Positions 45,579 through 54,300 of a stretch of 64,000 nt of DNA are shown one piece after another. Every line of letters starts with the position of its first letter. Position 1 is the first letter of the stretch. A program made the translations under genes and the position numbers. Source of the stretch: Methanoregulaceae archaeon UBA467 (GTDB lineage: Archaea > Halobacteriota > Methanomicrobia > Methanomicrobiales > Methanospirillaceae); the NCBI GenBank assembly GCA_002503825.1, contig DASP01000013.1:86021-150020 (forward strand), read 5' to 3'. The notes under the pieces are model-generated. The model worked only from the letters and a program-made list of their open reading frames with translations. It was not told the DNA's origin and did no database searches.

Positions 45579-46612
45579 AAACCGGAGAGCCCCCGTACAT
45601 GCCTGGAGATCGACACTGACGCCTTCATGATTGCAAGCGATTCCGGTTCATCTGCGAACCTGATGCCACACGTGGGAGTAATTATGGATTGAGCGTCAAA
45701 AAGGCCGGGGTCCATATGTGAAACAACCTGTTCACGGATCGCACAATATTTCTCGATCAGTGCACTGATGGTTACCTGTGAAAAAATCCCTGAATCTGCC
45801 GGGACAATCCCCCACGCGATTACTCCACCCCTTTCCATGAACCTGATGATATCATCCATGTAGAGCAGAAATTCCCTTGCACCGGCATAGGCATCAAATG
45901 AAATCAGCGAAGGGTTCAGCGAAATGAGAAAGTTCCAGTCGGTATTCGAACAGCAATGGATCCCAAGTCCGCCTGATACGAGCGATGAGATATCATTCCA
46001 TCCGCTAATTACAACATCCCGGTCGATTGGAATGACCGAAGAGCCAAGCGCCGCAAGATATGGTTCATTCAGGACAACAAGCGTCTCTTTCACACCGGAA
46101 ATCTCTCTCATCGCCTGTTCGCACCACATGGCGCGGAGCGCAATCATTTTGGAAAGCACGTCTGCAAACTGGTCATCGTAATATACCGGCTTTTTTTCGC
46201 AGTCCACGACCTGCATCCCGAATGTGACCGGGCCTGTTACCTGGCACTTGAGGAGAAGGCACCCTGAGAGGTCCCGGTGTATCATCTCCGCAAATGCCGA
46301 TGCATATTCTGCAGAGAGGGCGTAACGCTGCGATGATCCCTCTATAAAATCAATATAAACCTGTTCCATCCCGGCAGAGGCGTCCTTTCTGGTATCGACA
46401 TAGAGCCTCCCGTCATGAATTACTTTTCCGGGAAGAACAGACGAATCGCAAAAGACTATGGATTCAAGGAGGTCCCGGTTCGGAAGCGTCGGAATGTAGG
46501 GGATTTCTTTGTAGATGCCAAGAACGGCATCGCATGCCGTAACCGGATCAAGAAAGGGAAGTGCCCCGATCCCTGTGGAATGGCTGTGCAGGGACGGGAT
46601 TTTTTGTACCAT
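45575..46612 (-). CDS. Core methionine synthase (short MetE-like, candidate MesB type)
   Basis: A protein of about 345 residues corresponding to the catalytic C-terminal barrel of MetE, without the N-terminal folate-binding half. Zinc-binding residues are visible: IHCCSNTDW (His219 and Cys221) and TPTCGIRFADEP (Cys315), equivalent to MetE HxC and PDCG. At the place of the third protein ligand, Glu in MetE, the sequence reads ISFDAYAG, so an Asp may take over. Core-MetE enzymes of anaerobes methylate homocysteine from methylcorrinoids rather than methyltetrahydrofolate. Its place between RACo and CooC in the operon points to the corrinoid iron-sulfur protein as donor. ATG 46612 is preceded by ggagggg. 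Confidence 0.75.
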   Translation of the reverse strand: MVQKIPSLHSHSTGIGALPFLDPVTACDAVLGIYKEIPYIPTLPNRDLLESIVFCDSSVLPGKVIHDGRLYVDTRKDASAGMEQVYIDFIEGSSQRYALSAEYASAFAEMIHRDLSGCLLLKCQVTGPVTFGMQVVDCEKKPVYYDDQFADVLSKMIALRAMWCEQAMREISGVKETLVVLNEPYLAALGSSVIPIDRDVVISGWNDISSLVSGGLGIHCCSNTDWNFLISLNPSLISFDAYAGAREFLLYMDDIIRFMERGGVIAWGIVPADSGIFSQVTISALIEKYCAIREQVVSHMDPGLFDAQSIITPTCGIRFADEPESLAIMKASVSISRHVRGLSGL

Positions 46613-46617
46613 GAGGT

Positions 46618-48519
46618 TTAACCCCTCCGTATCCGGCATTCATTCAGCATCTCTTCGACCATCGGAAAGAGCGAAAGGTCGGTATGTGGAAGAAACGTGC
46701 TTTTGGTATATTCATCCATAAATGACGGTTCCGCATTGAGCTCGATATATGCAATTCTTTTCGCAATCTCGTCAAGTTCCTTTCTTTTTTTCCTGTTTAA
46801 AAGCGCGATATTTGCCCCTTCGATCGCACCGTTTCCGATAGTTGAAATCCGCTCTCCCGGAACTTCCGGAATAAGGCCGATAATGATGGCATTTTCTTTA
46901 TTGATATAATTCCCGAATGCACCGCTAAAGTAGATGTGCGAGATTTCGTCGCGGGATATCCCGGCCTGGTTCATCAGGGTGCTGCAGGCGGCAAGAACCG
47001 ATGCCTTGCTCATAATCAGGTTTTTGATATCGTTCTCGGTGATCACGATGTCCTTCCCGATGTCGGTATCATCCTTCCATGCAATCACGAACTCAGGGAA
47101 ACGAGTTCCATAACGGATCCGTTCGTGTGCGATCTGCGTATTGATCCTCCCGGTACGGTCGATAATGCAGGCCCGGAGCAGCTCTGCAAGGAGATCGATC
47201 AGCCCCGACCCACAGATCCCTTTTGGCCGCGTGTGATTTATCGTGCGGTATGCCGGTGTGAGTGATACAAGATCAAGAGAGATCTGTTCTATTGCCCCGG
47301 GATTTGCCCTCATTCCAAACCGGACCTCGCCTCCTTCAAGTGCAGGGCCGGCTGCACCTGCGCAGGAGAACATCCAGTCCCTGTTTCCAAGCACGACCTC
47401 AAAATTTGTCCCGATATCGATTAACAGGGAGACATCCTCGCTCTCTGCCATTCCTGAAGCAAGAATGTCGGCAACGATGTCGCCACCGATGTAATCGCTC
47501 ACGGCAGGAAATATAAAGATCCCTGCATCTTCCTGGACCTCAAGGCCGACTCTTCGTGCGGCCGAGGTCAGGTATCTCCGCACGACAGGGACATACGGCT
47601 CTTCTATCATATACGCAGGATCGATCTCCATCAGGATATGTGTCATAATGGTATTTCCAGCAACAACGACCTCGTAGATATCCTCACGGTCGATCCCGGC
47701 GACGTTGGCAGCACTGGTTATAGCCGTGTTTATGCTATCCACTGCAAGTTTCTGAAGTTTTTGCAGGCCTCCTTTCCTGGCATAATTGACGCGTGAGAGG
47801 ATGTCTTCTCCACAGCTGATCTGGTGGTTGTAATTTGAAGCAACCCCGAGGACTTCTCCGTTCACCAGGCTCCTGAGATATACAACGACCGTGGTGGTGC
47901 CGAGATCCACTGCAACACCATAAATCCGGTCTAATGTATTGCCTTTCTCAACATCTATCAGCCGGTAACCGCCGGGAACGAGGGTGACCGTTGCAGTAAT
48001 CTTCCATCCGCTGTCGCGCATTACTTTTGGAATCCGCCTGATAACCTCAAGCGGGACATAGATCATTCCTTCTTTCGGACCGCCGTATTTCTCGATTCCA
48101 AAAAGAAGGCGGCTGAGATCAGGAGACGGGTCATCGAGTGTCGGGGGAGCCAGTTCGAGGTAATATTTCCACACTGCAGGATTGAACACGGTTTCAAGCC
48201 CGAGAGCCTCGATTAAGATCTTCTGCTCCTGGATGATCGAATTTTCAGGAATAAATACTGATATGTCATCCGTTACATACGCCTGGCAGGCGAGGCAGGC
48301 CCCGGAATCGAGGTCCTCTGCGGAGAAAAACGTTCCATATTTTTCCCTGTCAAAATCGAAGGTTCCGCTCTTTACATAGACACTGCATTTACCACATTTT
48401 CCCTGTGCCCCGCATACGACATTCATATGCAGGCCTGCCTTCTGTGCGGCTTCAAGAATTGTTGATCCAGGCTCTGCAACGACCTTTCGAAAGCCGGGGA
48501 GGAAGGTTACCGTCGGCAT
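46618..48519 (-). CDS. acsV: RACo: reductive activator of the corrinoid iron-sulfur protein, 2Fe-2S/ASKHA
   Basis: A protein of about 633 residues. The N-terminal plant-type 2Fe-2S domain has CGAQGKCGKCSVYV and CLACQAYV (Cys36, 42, 45 and 78). A linker is followed by an ATPase core of the ASKHA fold (YGVAVDLGTTTVVVYLRSL, LIDIGTNFEVVLG, ICGSGLIDLLAELL, IYFSGAFGNYI; DUF4445). RACo uses ATP to return cobalt of the corrinoid protein from Co(II) to Co(I). The layout is that of acetogen AcsV; methanogen RamA instead carries C-terminal 4Fe-4S clusters. Start 48519 (MPTVTFLPGF, after ggaagg) lies one base beyond the acsC stop; the longer frame overlaps acsC and is rejected. Confidence 0.87.
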   Translation of the reverse strand: MPTVTFLPGFRKVVAEPGSTILEAAQKAGLHMNVVCGAQGKCGKCSVYVKSGTFDFDREKYGTFFSAEDLDSGACLACQAYVTDDISVFIPENSIIQEQKILIEALGLETVFNPAVWKYYLELAPPTLDDPSPDLSRLLFGIEKYGGPKEGMIYVPLEVIRRIPKVMRDSGWKITATVTLVPGGYRLIDVEKGNTLDRIYGVAVDLGTTTVVVYLRSLVNGEVLGVASNYNHQISCGEDILSRVNYARKGGLQKLQKLAVDSINTAITSAANVAGIDREDIYEVVVAGNTIMTHILMEIDPAYMIEEPYVPVVRRYLTSAARRVGLEVQEDAGIFIFPAVSDYIGGDIVADILASGMAESEDVSLLIDIGTNFEVVLGNRDWMFSCAGAAGPALEGGEVRFGMRANPGAIEQISLDLVSLTPAYRTINHTRPKGICGSGLIDLLAELLRACIIDRTGRINTQIAHERIRYGTRFPEFVIAWKDDTDIGKDIVITENDIKNLIMSKASVLAACSTLMNQAGISRDEISHIYFSGAFGNYINKENAIIIGLIPEVPGERISTIGNGAIEGANIALLNRKKRKELDEIAKRIAYIELNAEPSFMDEYTKSTFLPHTDLSLFPMVEEMLNECRIRRG

Positions 48520-48520
48520 A

Positions 48521-49855
48521 TCAGGCCTTCCATTCTGTTTCAAGATATTCTCCGATCTCTGCCGCGTCCCTTGGGCCGACAAGCACCTTCCAGCCGGTCT
48601 CTTCTTCAATCCGTCCGCTTAAAGGCGATGCATAGCCGGGAATGATGAGAGTGCGGTGAGAGACTTCATTTTCAACGCCGTATTTCTTTATGGCGTCCCT
48701 GACCATGGTCTCATTTAATTTTCCGGCGGCGACTGCAGTGAGAACCGAAAGACCTTCAGTATCCACAATGAGCATGTAACACGAGACACGGCTCGATTCG
48801 AGATATCCCTGAAGTGTGAAGTAGGTGAGTGAAAAATTCACGGTCATGAGGACTGGGGCGTCCTTTCCCGGGTTTCCTACCCTGTACAGACCTGCCGTCA
48901 TCTGGATGGGCTTTTGCGGGTCCGTGTAAATATTCTGCCTGAGGGTAAGCAGGGCCTTTTCTGACGGCCGGGTGGGGGGGCCGATGACAATCACCGCTCC
49001 GTATTTCAGGATACCGAGCACAAGAGCCGCATCAGCATTGTCCGGTATGGTGGCGTCGTAAAATACAGGATAACCAAGTGAGGGGGTGGTCCTCGTGATG
49101 GCATGCTGCCTGATTATCGTCGAGTCATTGATGAACTGCCTGAGTGACCGGGAAGAAAGATCGAGCAGAAGGGCATCCTGTCCTGCCTCTGTGCAGAGGG
49201 TCGATAGTTCTGCCATCTCATCAGGCGTGCCGGCCCTGATTGCAAGTACTGCCCCGGATTTTTTTGTAAGACTGCAGTACTCACGGTAATTCTCTCTTGT
49301 TGCACAATGTACGATCGGGCGGTAATTTCCGCACTCGTGCAACCCGGCCTCTGCAGCGGCCAGTGTTCCGGCCATCAAAACTACGGGAAGATCAGCGCAT
49401 CCCTCTGCATAAGAGACCGCGGTACCGAATTGTTCAGGGTTATTACTGTCGTTTCGTATGGCAATGCCATTCAGCCGGAGATCCATACCGATCCTGGTCA
49501 GAACATAGTCCCTGACGTTAGTGACGATTTGTTCTATCTCCGGTTTTGTCTGCGTGTCAGAGACCGAAACCATGATGCCGGGAGGGTGATAAAACGTCTT
49601 TTCATGCCTGAACTGGACGAATTCTTCACCAACGACAAAGGCCCTTTCTCCAACACCGATTTTAATTTTCCGGACCGGGGGTTTTGTTGAAGCGCCAAGA
49701 ACGGATTTTGCATGGTCATCAAGGTAAGGGCATTTTTCTATGTCTCCTTTTCCTGACGCGAGTTTCATTGCAAAGGTCAGGCAGGTTGGATCCCCGCATT
49801 CCTTGCAGTTCTTTTTCGGGAGCAGTTTGTAGATATCCAGTGCCTTTAACGCCAT
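48521..49855 (-). CDS. acsC: Corrinoid iron-sulfur protein, large subunit
   Basis: A protein of 444 residues. The N-terminal 4Fe-4S motif is KNCKECGDPTCLTFAMKLA with a fourth Cys in IEKCPYLDD, used for reductive activation. A TIM barrel and a C-terminal corrinoid-binding domain follow. Residues are well conserved with AcsC/CdhE. The methyl group is carried on cobalt between the pterin pathway, acetyl-CoA synthase and (inferred) methionine synthase. ATG 49855 has ggagg seven bases upstream; the GTG at 49861 is the alternative. It starts 2 bases after the acsD stop. Confidence 0.92.
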   Translation of the reverse strand: MALKALDIYKLLPKKNCKECGDPTCLTFAMKLASGKGDIEKCPYLDDHAKSVLGASTKPPVRKIKIGVGERAFVVGEEFVQFRHEKTFYHPPGIMVSVSDTQTKPEIEQIVTNVRDYVLTRIGMDLRLNGIAIRNDSNNPEQFGTAVSYAEGCADLPVVLMAGTLAAAEAGLHECGNYRPIVHCATRENYREYCSLTKKSGAVLAIRAGTPDEMAELSTLCTEAGQDALLLDLSSRSLRQFINDSTIIRQHAITRTTPSLGYPVFYDATIPDNADAALVLGILKYGAVIVIGPPTRPSEKALLTLRQNIYTDPQKPIQMTAGLYRVGNPGKDAPVLMTVNFSLTYFTLQGYLESSRVSCYMLIVDTEGLSVLTAVAAGKLNETMVRDAIKKYGVENEVSHRTLIIPGYASPLSGRIEEETGWKVLVGPRDAAEIGEYLETEWKA

Positions 49856-49857
49856 AT

Positions 49858-50811
49858 TCACGCCTCCCGTCCCGCACTATGCGGCCAGATGGAATCGATC
49901 GCACTTTTCAGGAGCGGGATTGCGAGCGGGTGACGGACACAGACGATGGATGCGCCTGCGATAACCGCTGAAAATGCGGTATAGAACTCCCACGTTGCTG
50001 CCGTCCTGTCTGTTTCATCGTCCCGGGCCTCCCGGACCTCACGGATATTGAGGGAATCGGGGGCGGCACTGATCATCGTCATGGCAAGATCCTGGTCGCC
50101 TTTCAGTGCAGCATACCGGATCCGTTCCATGACCGAGTATGAGTATTCAAAACCATATCCGAGCGCACCGGTATACGGGTCAATAAGGATCCGGTCATAG
50201 GGGACCCCGATCTCTTTTAACAGAATGTTCAGCTGTTTTGCAAGGTTGATGTCAATCGGTGACTGTGCAATGATACAATGGTTGTAGGCCATTGCGGCTG
50301 CAGCGATGCTTCGGTACCGTCCTGCCTCTGCAGTCCCGAGGAGAACCCTCTCTCCTGAAGAGGCCTCGCCGCATTTCTGGTACACCTCGCTGTCGATGGA
50401 GGGGTCATTGCTGCCTTCGATGATGAGGGGAAGCCCGGTTGATTTGAGCACCCCTGACACCGTTTCCGGAATGCCGGAAAAATCCTTGAAATTTCTCTTT
50501 CTGGTACTTGTGAGGTGAAGGCGGACTATGTCGGGATGATATTCCGACTCCATTGTTCCGGCCCATCCTGCCGTATCATTCACTGTATCCCCCATGAATG
50601 TATTCACAATAGGAGACCATATGCCGGGGTCGTCACAGATTTCAGCGGCGATAAGTGGTCTCTGCTGCGTAGCACCGGGTCCGACCGCTGCAAGATCCTG
50701 TTCGCCTCCGAGAGTATACTGCAGTGTCCGGGTTCCTCCATGGGCGCGATCTGCTCCGATCGTAACGGTGCCGATGCGTCCGTTCCAGATGTTTTGTGTC
50801 TGAAGTGTCAT
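49858..50811 (-). CDS. acsD: Corrinoid iron-sulfur protein, small subunit
   Basis: A TIM-barrel protein of 317 residues. It has GGTRTLQYTLGGE near the N-terminus, DTAGWAGTMESEYHPDIV, and ILIDPYTGALGYGFEYSYSV. Length and sequence match AcsD; the methanogen counterpart CdhD is usually about 100 residues longer. It forms a heterodimer with the next gene product. The ribosome-binding site (ataggagaggt) lies in the 12-base gap after acsB. Confidence 0.92.
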   Translation of the reverse strand: MTLQTQNIWNGRIGTVTIGADRAHGGTRTLQYTLGGEQDLAAVGPGATQQRPLIAAEICDDPGIWSPIVNTFMGDTVNDTAGWAGTMESEYHPDIVRLHLTSTRKRNFKDFSGIPETVSGVLKSTGLPLIIEGSNDPSIDSEVYQKCGEASSGERVLLGTAEAGRYRSIAAAAMAYNHCIIAQSPIDINLAKQLNILLKEIGVPYDRILIDPYTGALGYGFEYSYSVMERIRYAALKGDQDLAMTMISAAPDSLNIREVREARDDETDRTAATWEFYTAFSAVIAGASIVCVRHPLAIPLLKSAIDSIWPHSAGREA

Positions 50812-50823
50812 ACCTCTCTCCTA

Positions 50824-52854
50824 TCAGATTAATGCAGGCATATCCAGGGCCGGGTGATGTACCTTTGCCAAGAAATCCATCAGGTCCTCTATGGTTGTCG
50901 TAACTGTTTCATCTGCAATACGGTCAAAAAACTCCTGCCGGCCCGAATCAGATAATTTTTTTAGCAATCTCTCCGATAACTCCTCTTTCAGCTGGCCGGG
51001 CATCCAGACCAGTCTTTCAATGCCTCCTTCGGCCTGGAGGAACCGGTCGCTCAGGATAAAATTTTTGGAAACTCCGGCAAAACCGGGGGTCTGCGCCCCG
51101 CCGCCAATGGTACCGGCAAGGGTTGAAAATGTCATCCCTGATGGAGTCAGCCCCTTAAATTCCCGGGTTACAATCATGAAGCCGTTTGTTTCGGGCAGCA
51201 TAACGGCGATACATTCAAAGCAGCCACATGCGGTCATCGGGTTTTCCATGATGCTGTAGAGGCAACATCGCTCTACCTCTCCATGGGATGCTTTCTTAAC
51301 AAAGCGGTTTACACCTTCAAATTCTCCCGTTGTGGCATCAATAACCTCCCCCTTTGGTACAGGCTGGTTTGCACCCGATGGAGAGATCTCAAAGGCGGTC
51401 TTCCCGTCGAGCCACGTAATGGCTCCACAGAGTGCGGGACGTTCAGGGGTTATGATGCAGACATGGTTCGGAGCAAAGGTCTGGCATAAAGTACAGGAAT
51501 AGAAGAGGTCGACATCGGTATCCCGCAGGTCTTTAATGCGCTGGTCCCGCTCTCTGTAGACTTTTTGCGCCTCCAGGAGAGCTGATTTCACCTTCTGTTC
51601 ATCGGTAATCAGTGTAACCTGCACCGCATCAAGCAGGTTGGGGAAATCTATCCTGAATTTAGCTGCGATAAGAGTACCGATGTGTCTGATATGAACACCT
51701 TTCGAAACAGCCTCTTTTGAAAGCCTTACCCATACGAGATCCCGTTGGGCGACATGCCATGACCCCTCACCGTAGTTTACAAAATTATGGATCCGCCTTT
51801 CAAGGACAGGTTCATATTCTTTTTTCATGGCTGAACCCGCAACCTCAACGATAATTCCAAGAGGCAGTGCCGATCCCTGGGGGACATCTTCAATTTCAGG
51901 TCCGATTACCGTTATTTTACCGTCTGTTACGTCTGCGGCAGGCCTGACCCGGAGCAGTTCGAAGGCCGGGGTTCTTCCACCGCCAAATTCGACATGCATC
52001 TCTTCTTTACGTATGCTTTTTCCCTCAAAAGCAGGAGAACAACCCATGGGTATGGGTATTGCGGTCACGGTGACCTTGATCCCTTTCTGGTCCATGCCTT
52101 CCCTGACTACGTTTTCAGGGGTCGCCAGATGCCAGTTTCCGCCCTCGTACCCGCCCATTGACAGGATAGGTATGCCAAGAATGGACAACGCATCAATAAA
52201 CGCTATTTCTTCATCATTTAATCCGGGAAATACAATTACGATCGCTTTGGCCCGTTCACGGGCATAACTGATAAGGCGATCCGGGTCTCCCGGCGAAACG
52301 CCGCCGAACATCATAGCAACCCGGGCGATGATATCGACAAAATGGATACCACGTAATGGTGTCGATCCCAGCGGTACAAGCCGGTACTCGGCACCTACTT
52401 TCACGCCGCTTCCGGCAAGTGTCCCGACCACATCGCCTGCGAGGAAAGTAAGCATATATTTTTCCTGCAGTTCACGACAGATCCCTGCAACAACATCAGC
52501 ACCCGGAGGTGATCCGGCGACAAGGGCGAGCCCGAGAATGGACCCGTCGACAAGCGAGTATCCCATTTTCCGTAAGTCTGCATCCGGCAAAAATCCCGTG
52601 AAAGGTGCCGGCTCCTTTCCATTTTCCGCGGTAACCGATGCTGTATAACATTCGCAGGCGACAAAAGGGTTTTCCCCGGTACGCTGGTACGCACTGCGGG
52701 CATCATCAGCGTTTTTTACCGCATTCCCTGTCAGTGCATATGTCACCGGCAGGTGGTATGCCGTCTCTTCATATCCCAGATCGCCGGCCAGTTCGCTTAT
52801 TTTCGTTTTTAAGGACTCATTTCCAGATTTTATTGATGCTTCAACGTTCTTCAC
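50824..52854 (-). CDS. acsB: Acetyl-CoA synthase, bacterial-type with N-terminal domain
   Basis: A 676-residue protein starting at GTG with gaggtg seven bases upstream. The A-cluster 4Fe-4S cysteines are C454, C457, C466 and C476 (spacing 3, 9, 10, exactly as in the Moorella enzyme), and the distal-nickel site is C553-G-C555 (TACGCFECIAVMLPE). An intact N-terminal domain of about 250-300 residues, the part that docks onto CODH in bacteria, is present. Methanogen CdhC lacks this domain (about 470 residues). The enzyme assembles acetyl-CoA from CO, the methyl group on the corrinoid protein and CoA. It is the first gene of the operon. Confidence 0.93.
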   Translation of the reverse strand: MKNVEASIKSGNESLKTKISELAGDLGYEETAYHLPVTYALTGNAVKNADDARSAYQRTGENPFVACECYTASVTAENGKEPAPFTGFLPDADLRKMGYSLVDGSILGLALVAGSPPGADVVAGICRELQEKYMLTFLAGDVVGTLAGSGVKVGAEYRLVPLGSTPLRGIHFVDIIARVAMMFGGVSPGDPDRLISYARERAKAIVIVFPGLNDEEIAFIDALSILGIPILSMGGYEGGNWHLATPENVVREGMDQKGIKVTVTAIPIPMGCSPAFEGKSIRKEEMHVEFGGGRTPAFELLRVRPAADVTDGKITVIGPEIEDVPQGSALPLGIIVEVAGSAMKKEYEPVLERRIHNFVNYGEGSWHVAQRDLVWVRLSKEAVSKGVHIRHIGTLIAAKFRIDFPNLLDAVQVTLITDEQKVKSALLEAQKVYRERDQRIKDLRDTDVDLFYSCTLCQTFAPNHVCIITPERPALCGAITWLDGKTAFEISPSGANQPVPKGEVIDATTGEFEGVNRFVKKASHGEVERCCLYSIMENPMTACGCFECIAVMLPETNGFMIVTREFKGLTPSGMTFSTLAGTIGGGAQTPGFAGVSKNFILSDRFLQAEGGIERLVWMPGQLKEELSERLLKKLSDSGRQEFFDRIADETVTTTIEDLMDFLAKVHHPALDMPALI

Positions 52855-53069
52855 CAGAATTCACCTCATTAGCAGTGTATTGCCTGTCGTGCCCCAAAAT
52901 GGTTGTGCAAAGGTGTATTGTAATTATGATAAACCGGGAAGGAAGGGAAAACCTGTATTCCGGCTGGCCTTAATGGGTGCCCGTGATCCGCTATGGAGGT
53001 TCCAGGCGGATGATCATGATATGCTTATATACCTGCTTTCCCATGCTATCTCATGGGAAAAGAGATGAG
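52855..53069. promoter_or_regulatory. Divergent control region between the acs operon and the glutaredoxin gene
   Basis: On the plus strand cttatatacc (53024-53033) is a good TATA box for the glutaredoxin gene. On the minus strand ggtttatcataatt (about 52924-52937) could serve acsB, leaving a leader of about 45 bases. The arrangement would allow coordinated redox control. Confidence 0.45.
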
Positions 53070-53354
53070 ATGGCCATGAAGGTTGAGCATGTAGCAGGAA
53101 CCCGGAAAGGGAAGATAATGCTTTATGCGCTCAGTACCTGCGGATGGTGTGCCAGGACAAAGACGCTTCTGAGTGAGCTCGGGGTAGAATTCAGTTATGT
53201 CTATGTCGATCTCCTGCCACCCGACGAAATGGAAAAGGCGATGACCGAAGTTGAAAAATATAATAATAAGGGCTCTTTTCCAACACTCGTCATTAACGAC
53301 AGCCTCTGCATTGCAGGTTTCAAGGAACAGGAGATACGGGAGGCACTCGGATGA
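53070..53354 (+). CDS. Glutaredoxin/NrdH-like thiol protein
   Basis: A protein of 94 residues with a thioredoxin fold. The active site is LYALSTCGWCARTK (CxxC), and the cis-proline block is KGSFPTLVIND. ATG 53070 (MAMKVEHVAG) is chosen, about 37 bases after the TATA box; the frame is open upstream but that stretch is not protein-like. It overlaps the next gene by ATGA, so the reductase is its probable electron donor. Confidence 0.87.
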   Translation: MAMKVEHVAGTRKGKIMLYALSTCGWCARTKTLLSELGVEFSYVYVDLLPPDEMEKAMTEVEKYNNKGSFPTLVINDSLCIAGFKEQEIREALG

Positions 53355-53863
53355 ATAATTCTGCCGGACCAGACGACGAAGAAGTCGAAAGAAGAGTGCA
53401 GCAACTGAAAAAAGATGCATCTGAAGGTGGTTATTACCTCAATCCTGATATTGAATTCACAAAGAAACTTGTCGCCGGGCTTCTGGTGAATGAGCAGCGG
53501 TACGCATATCCTGCATGCCCATGCCGGCTGGCATCCGGCAGGAAGGATTCAGATCTCGATATAATATGCCCCTGCGATTACCGGGACCCTGACCTTGATG
53601 CATACGGGGCCTGCTACTGCGCACTCTACGTATCAGAGGATGTCCATAAAGGAAGATCTCCAGTGGGTTCAATTCCTGAACGACGCCCGCCAAGGGCAGA
53701 ACGTGGCAGGGTACAAAAAAGTGAAACCGTTGACAGAACATGTAATATCCCTCTGCCGGTATGGAGGTGCCGGGTATGCGGATATCTCTGCGCCCGGGAA
53801 TCTCCACCCCTGATTTGCCCGATCTGCAAGGTAAAAAAAGATCGTTTTGAACGGTTTCTTTAA
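53351..53863 (+). CDS. Ferredoxin:thioredoxin reductase catalytic subunit fused to rubredoxin
   Basis: A 170-residue protein. Residues 1-100 are the catalytic subunit, with cysteine pairs C56/C58 (ACPCRLA), C73/C75 (CPCDYRD) and C88/C90 (GACYCALYV), which hold the 4Fe-4S cluster and redox-active disulfide. After a charged linker, residues 137-170 form a rubredoxin-like site (WRCRVCGYLC and ICPICK; C140, C143, C156, C159). It should pass electrons from ferredoxin, possibly via the built-in rubredoxin, to the glutaredoxin-like protein encoded just before it. Confidence 0.87.
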   Translation: MNNSAGPDDEEVERRVQQLKKDASEGGYYLNPDIEFTKKLVAGLLVNEQRYAYPACPCRLASGRKDSDLDIICPCDYRDPDLDAYGACYCALYVSEDVHKGRSPVGSIPERRPPRAERGRVQKSETVDRTCNIPLPVWRCRVCGYLCARESPPLICPICKVKKDRFERFL

Positions 53864-53957
53864 CAGCCGGGGATGAACCCTGGATACACCTGTTGCAGCA
53901 GGATGCATACATCCCCTATATCAATGATAAAATACTCGCGGATCTAATAGTTATGGC

Positions 53958-54299
53958 ATGGCGGCATTGATAACAATCGAAATTGTCGGCCTGAAGGATT
54001 CATCCTGTTCACCGTTCCCATGCGATATGACCAGGAGCTGCGGTCTGTATGACTGTTATCCGACAGGTAAATTACTCCCGGCCTATGAGGCGTTGCAAAG
54101 TGAATTAGGCAAAGAATACGGGGAGCGTGTGGCTGTCAGGCTTACCCTGGTGGATAAAGAAATTCCCGGGTATATAAGGGAAATCCTGGAAAGCCAGTAT
54201 CCTCCGCTACCGATCATACTGGTCAATGGAAAACTGACACACATTGGAAGGATATCTCTGCCTCTTATTCAAAAAGAGATAGAAAAGGTAATTTCCTGA
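53958..54299 (+). CDS. Thioredoxin-fold-like protein with clustered cysteines
   Basis: A 113-residue protein. The N-terminal segment has four cysteines (SSCSPFPCDMTRSCGLYDC), a helix, a beta-strand (RVAVRLTLVD) and PPLPIILVNGKLTHIG, which resembles the cis-proline loop of thioredoxin-fold proteins. It follows the redox pair in the same direction after 94 bases and may belong to the same redox set. No named family is assigned. It ends one base before the convergent carbonic anhydrase stop. Confidence 0.6.
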   Translation: MAALITIEIVGLKDSSCSPFPCDMTRSCGLYDCYPTGKLLPAYEALQSELGKEYGERVAVRLTLVDKEIPGYIREILESQYPPLPIILVNGKLTHIGRISLPLIQKEIEKVIS

Positions 54300-54300
54300 T

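Noticed and set aside
52855..52960. Cobalamin riboswitch before the corrinoid operon
   Set aside because: The leader is only about 45-100 bases and shows no B12-box-like sequence.
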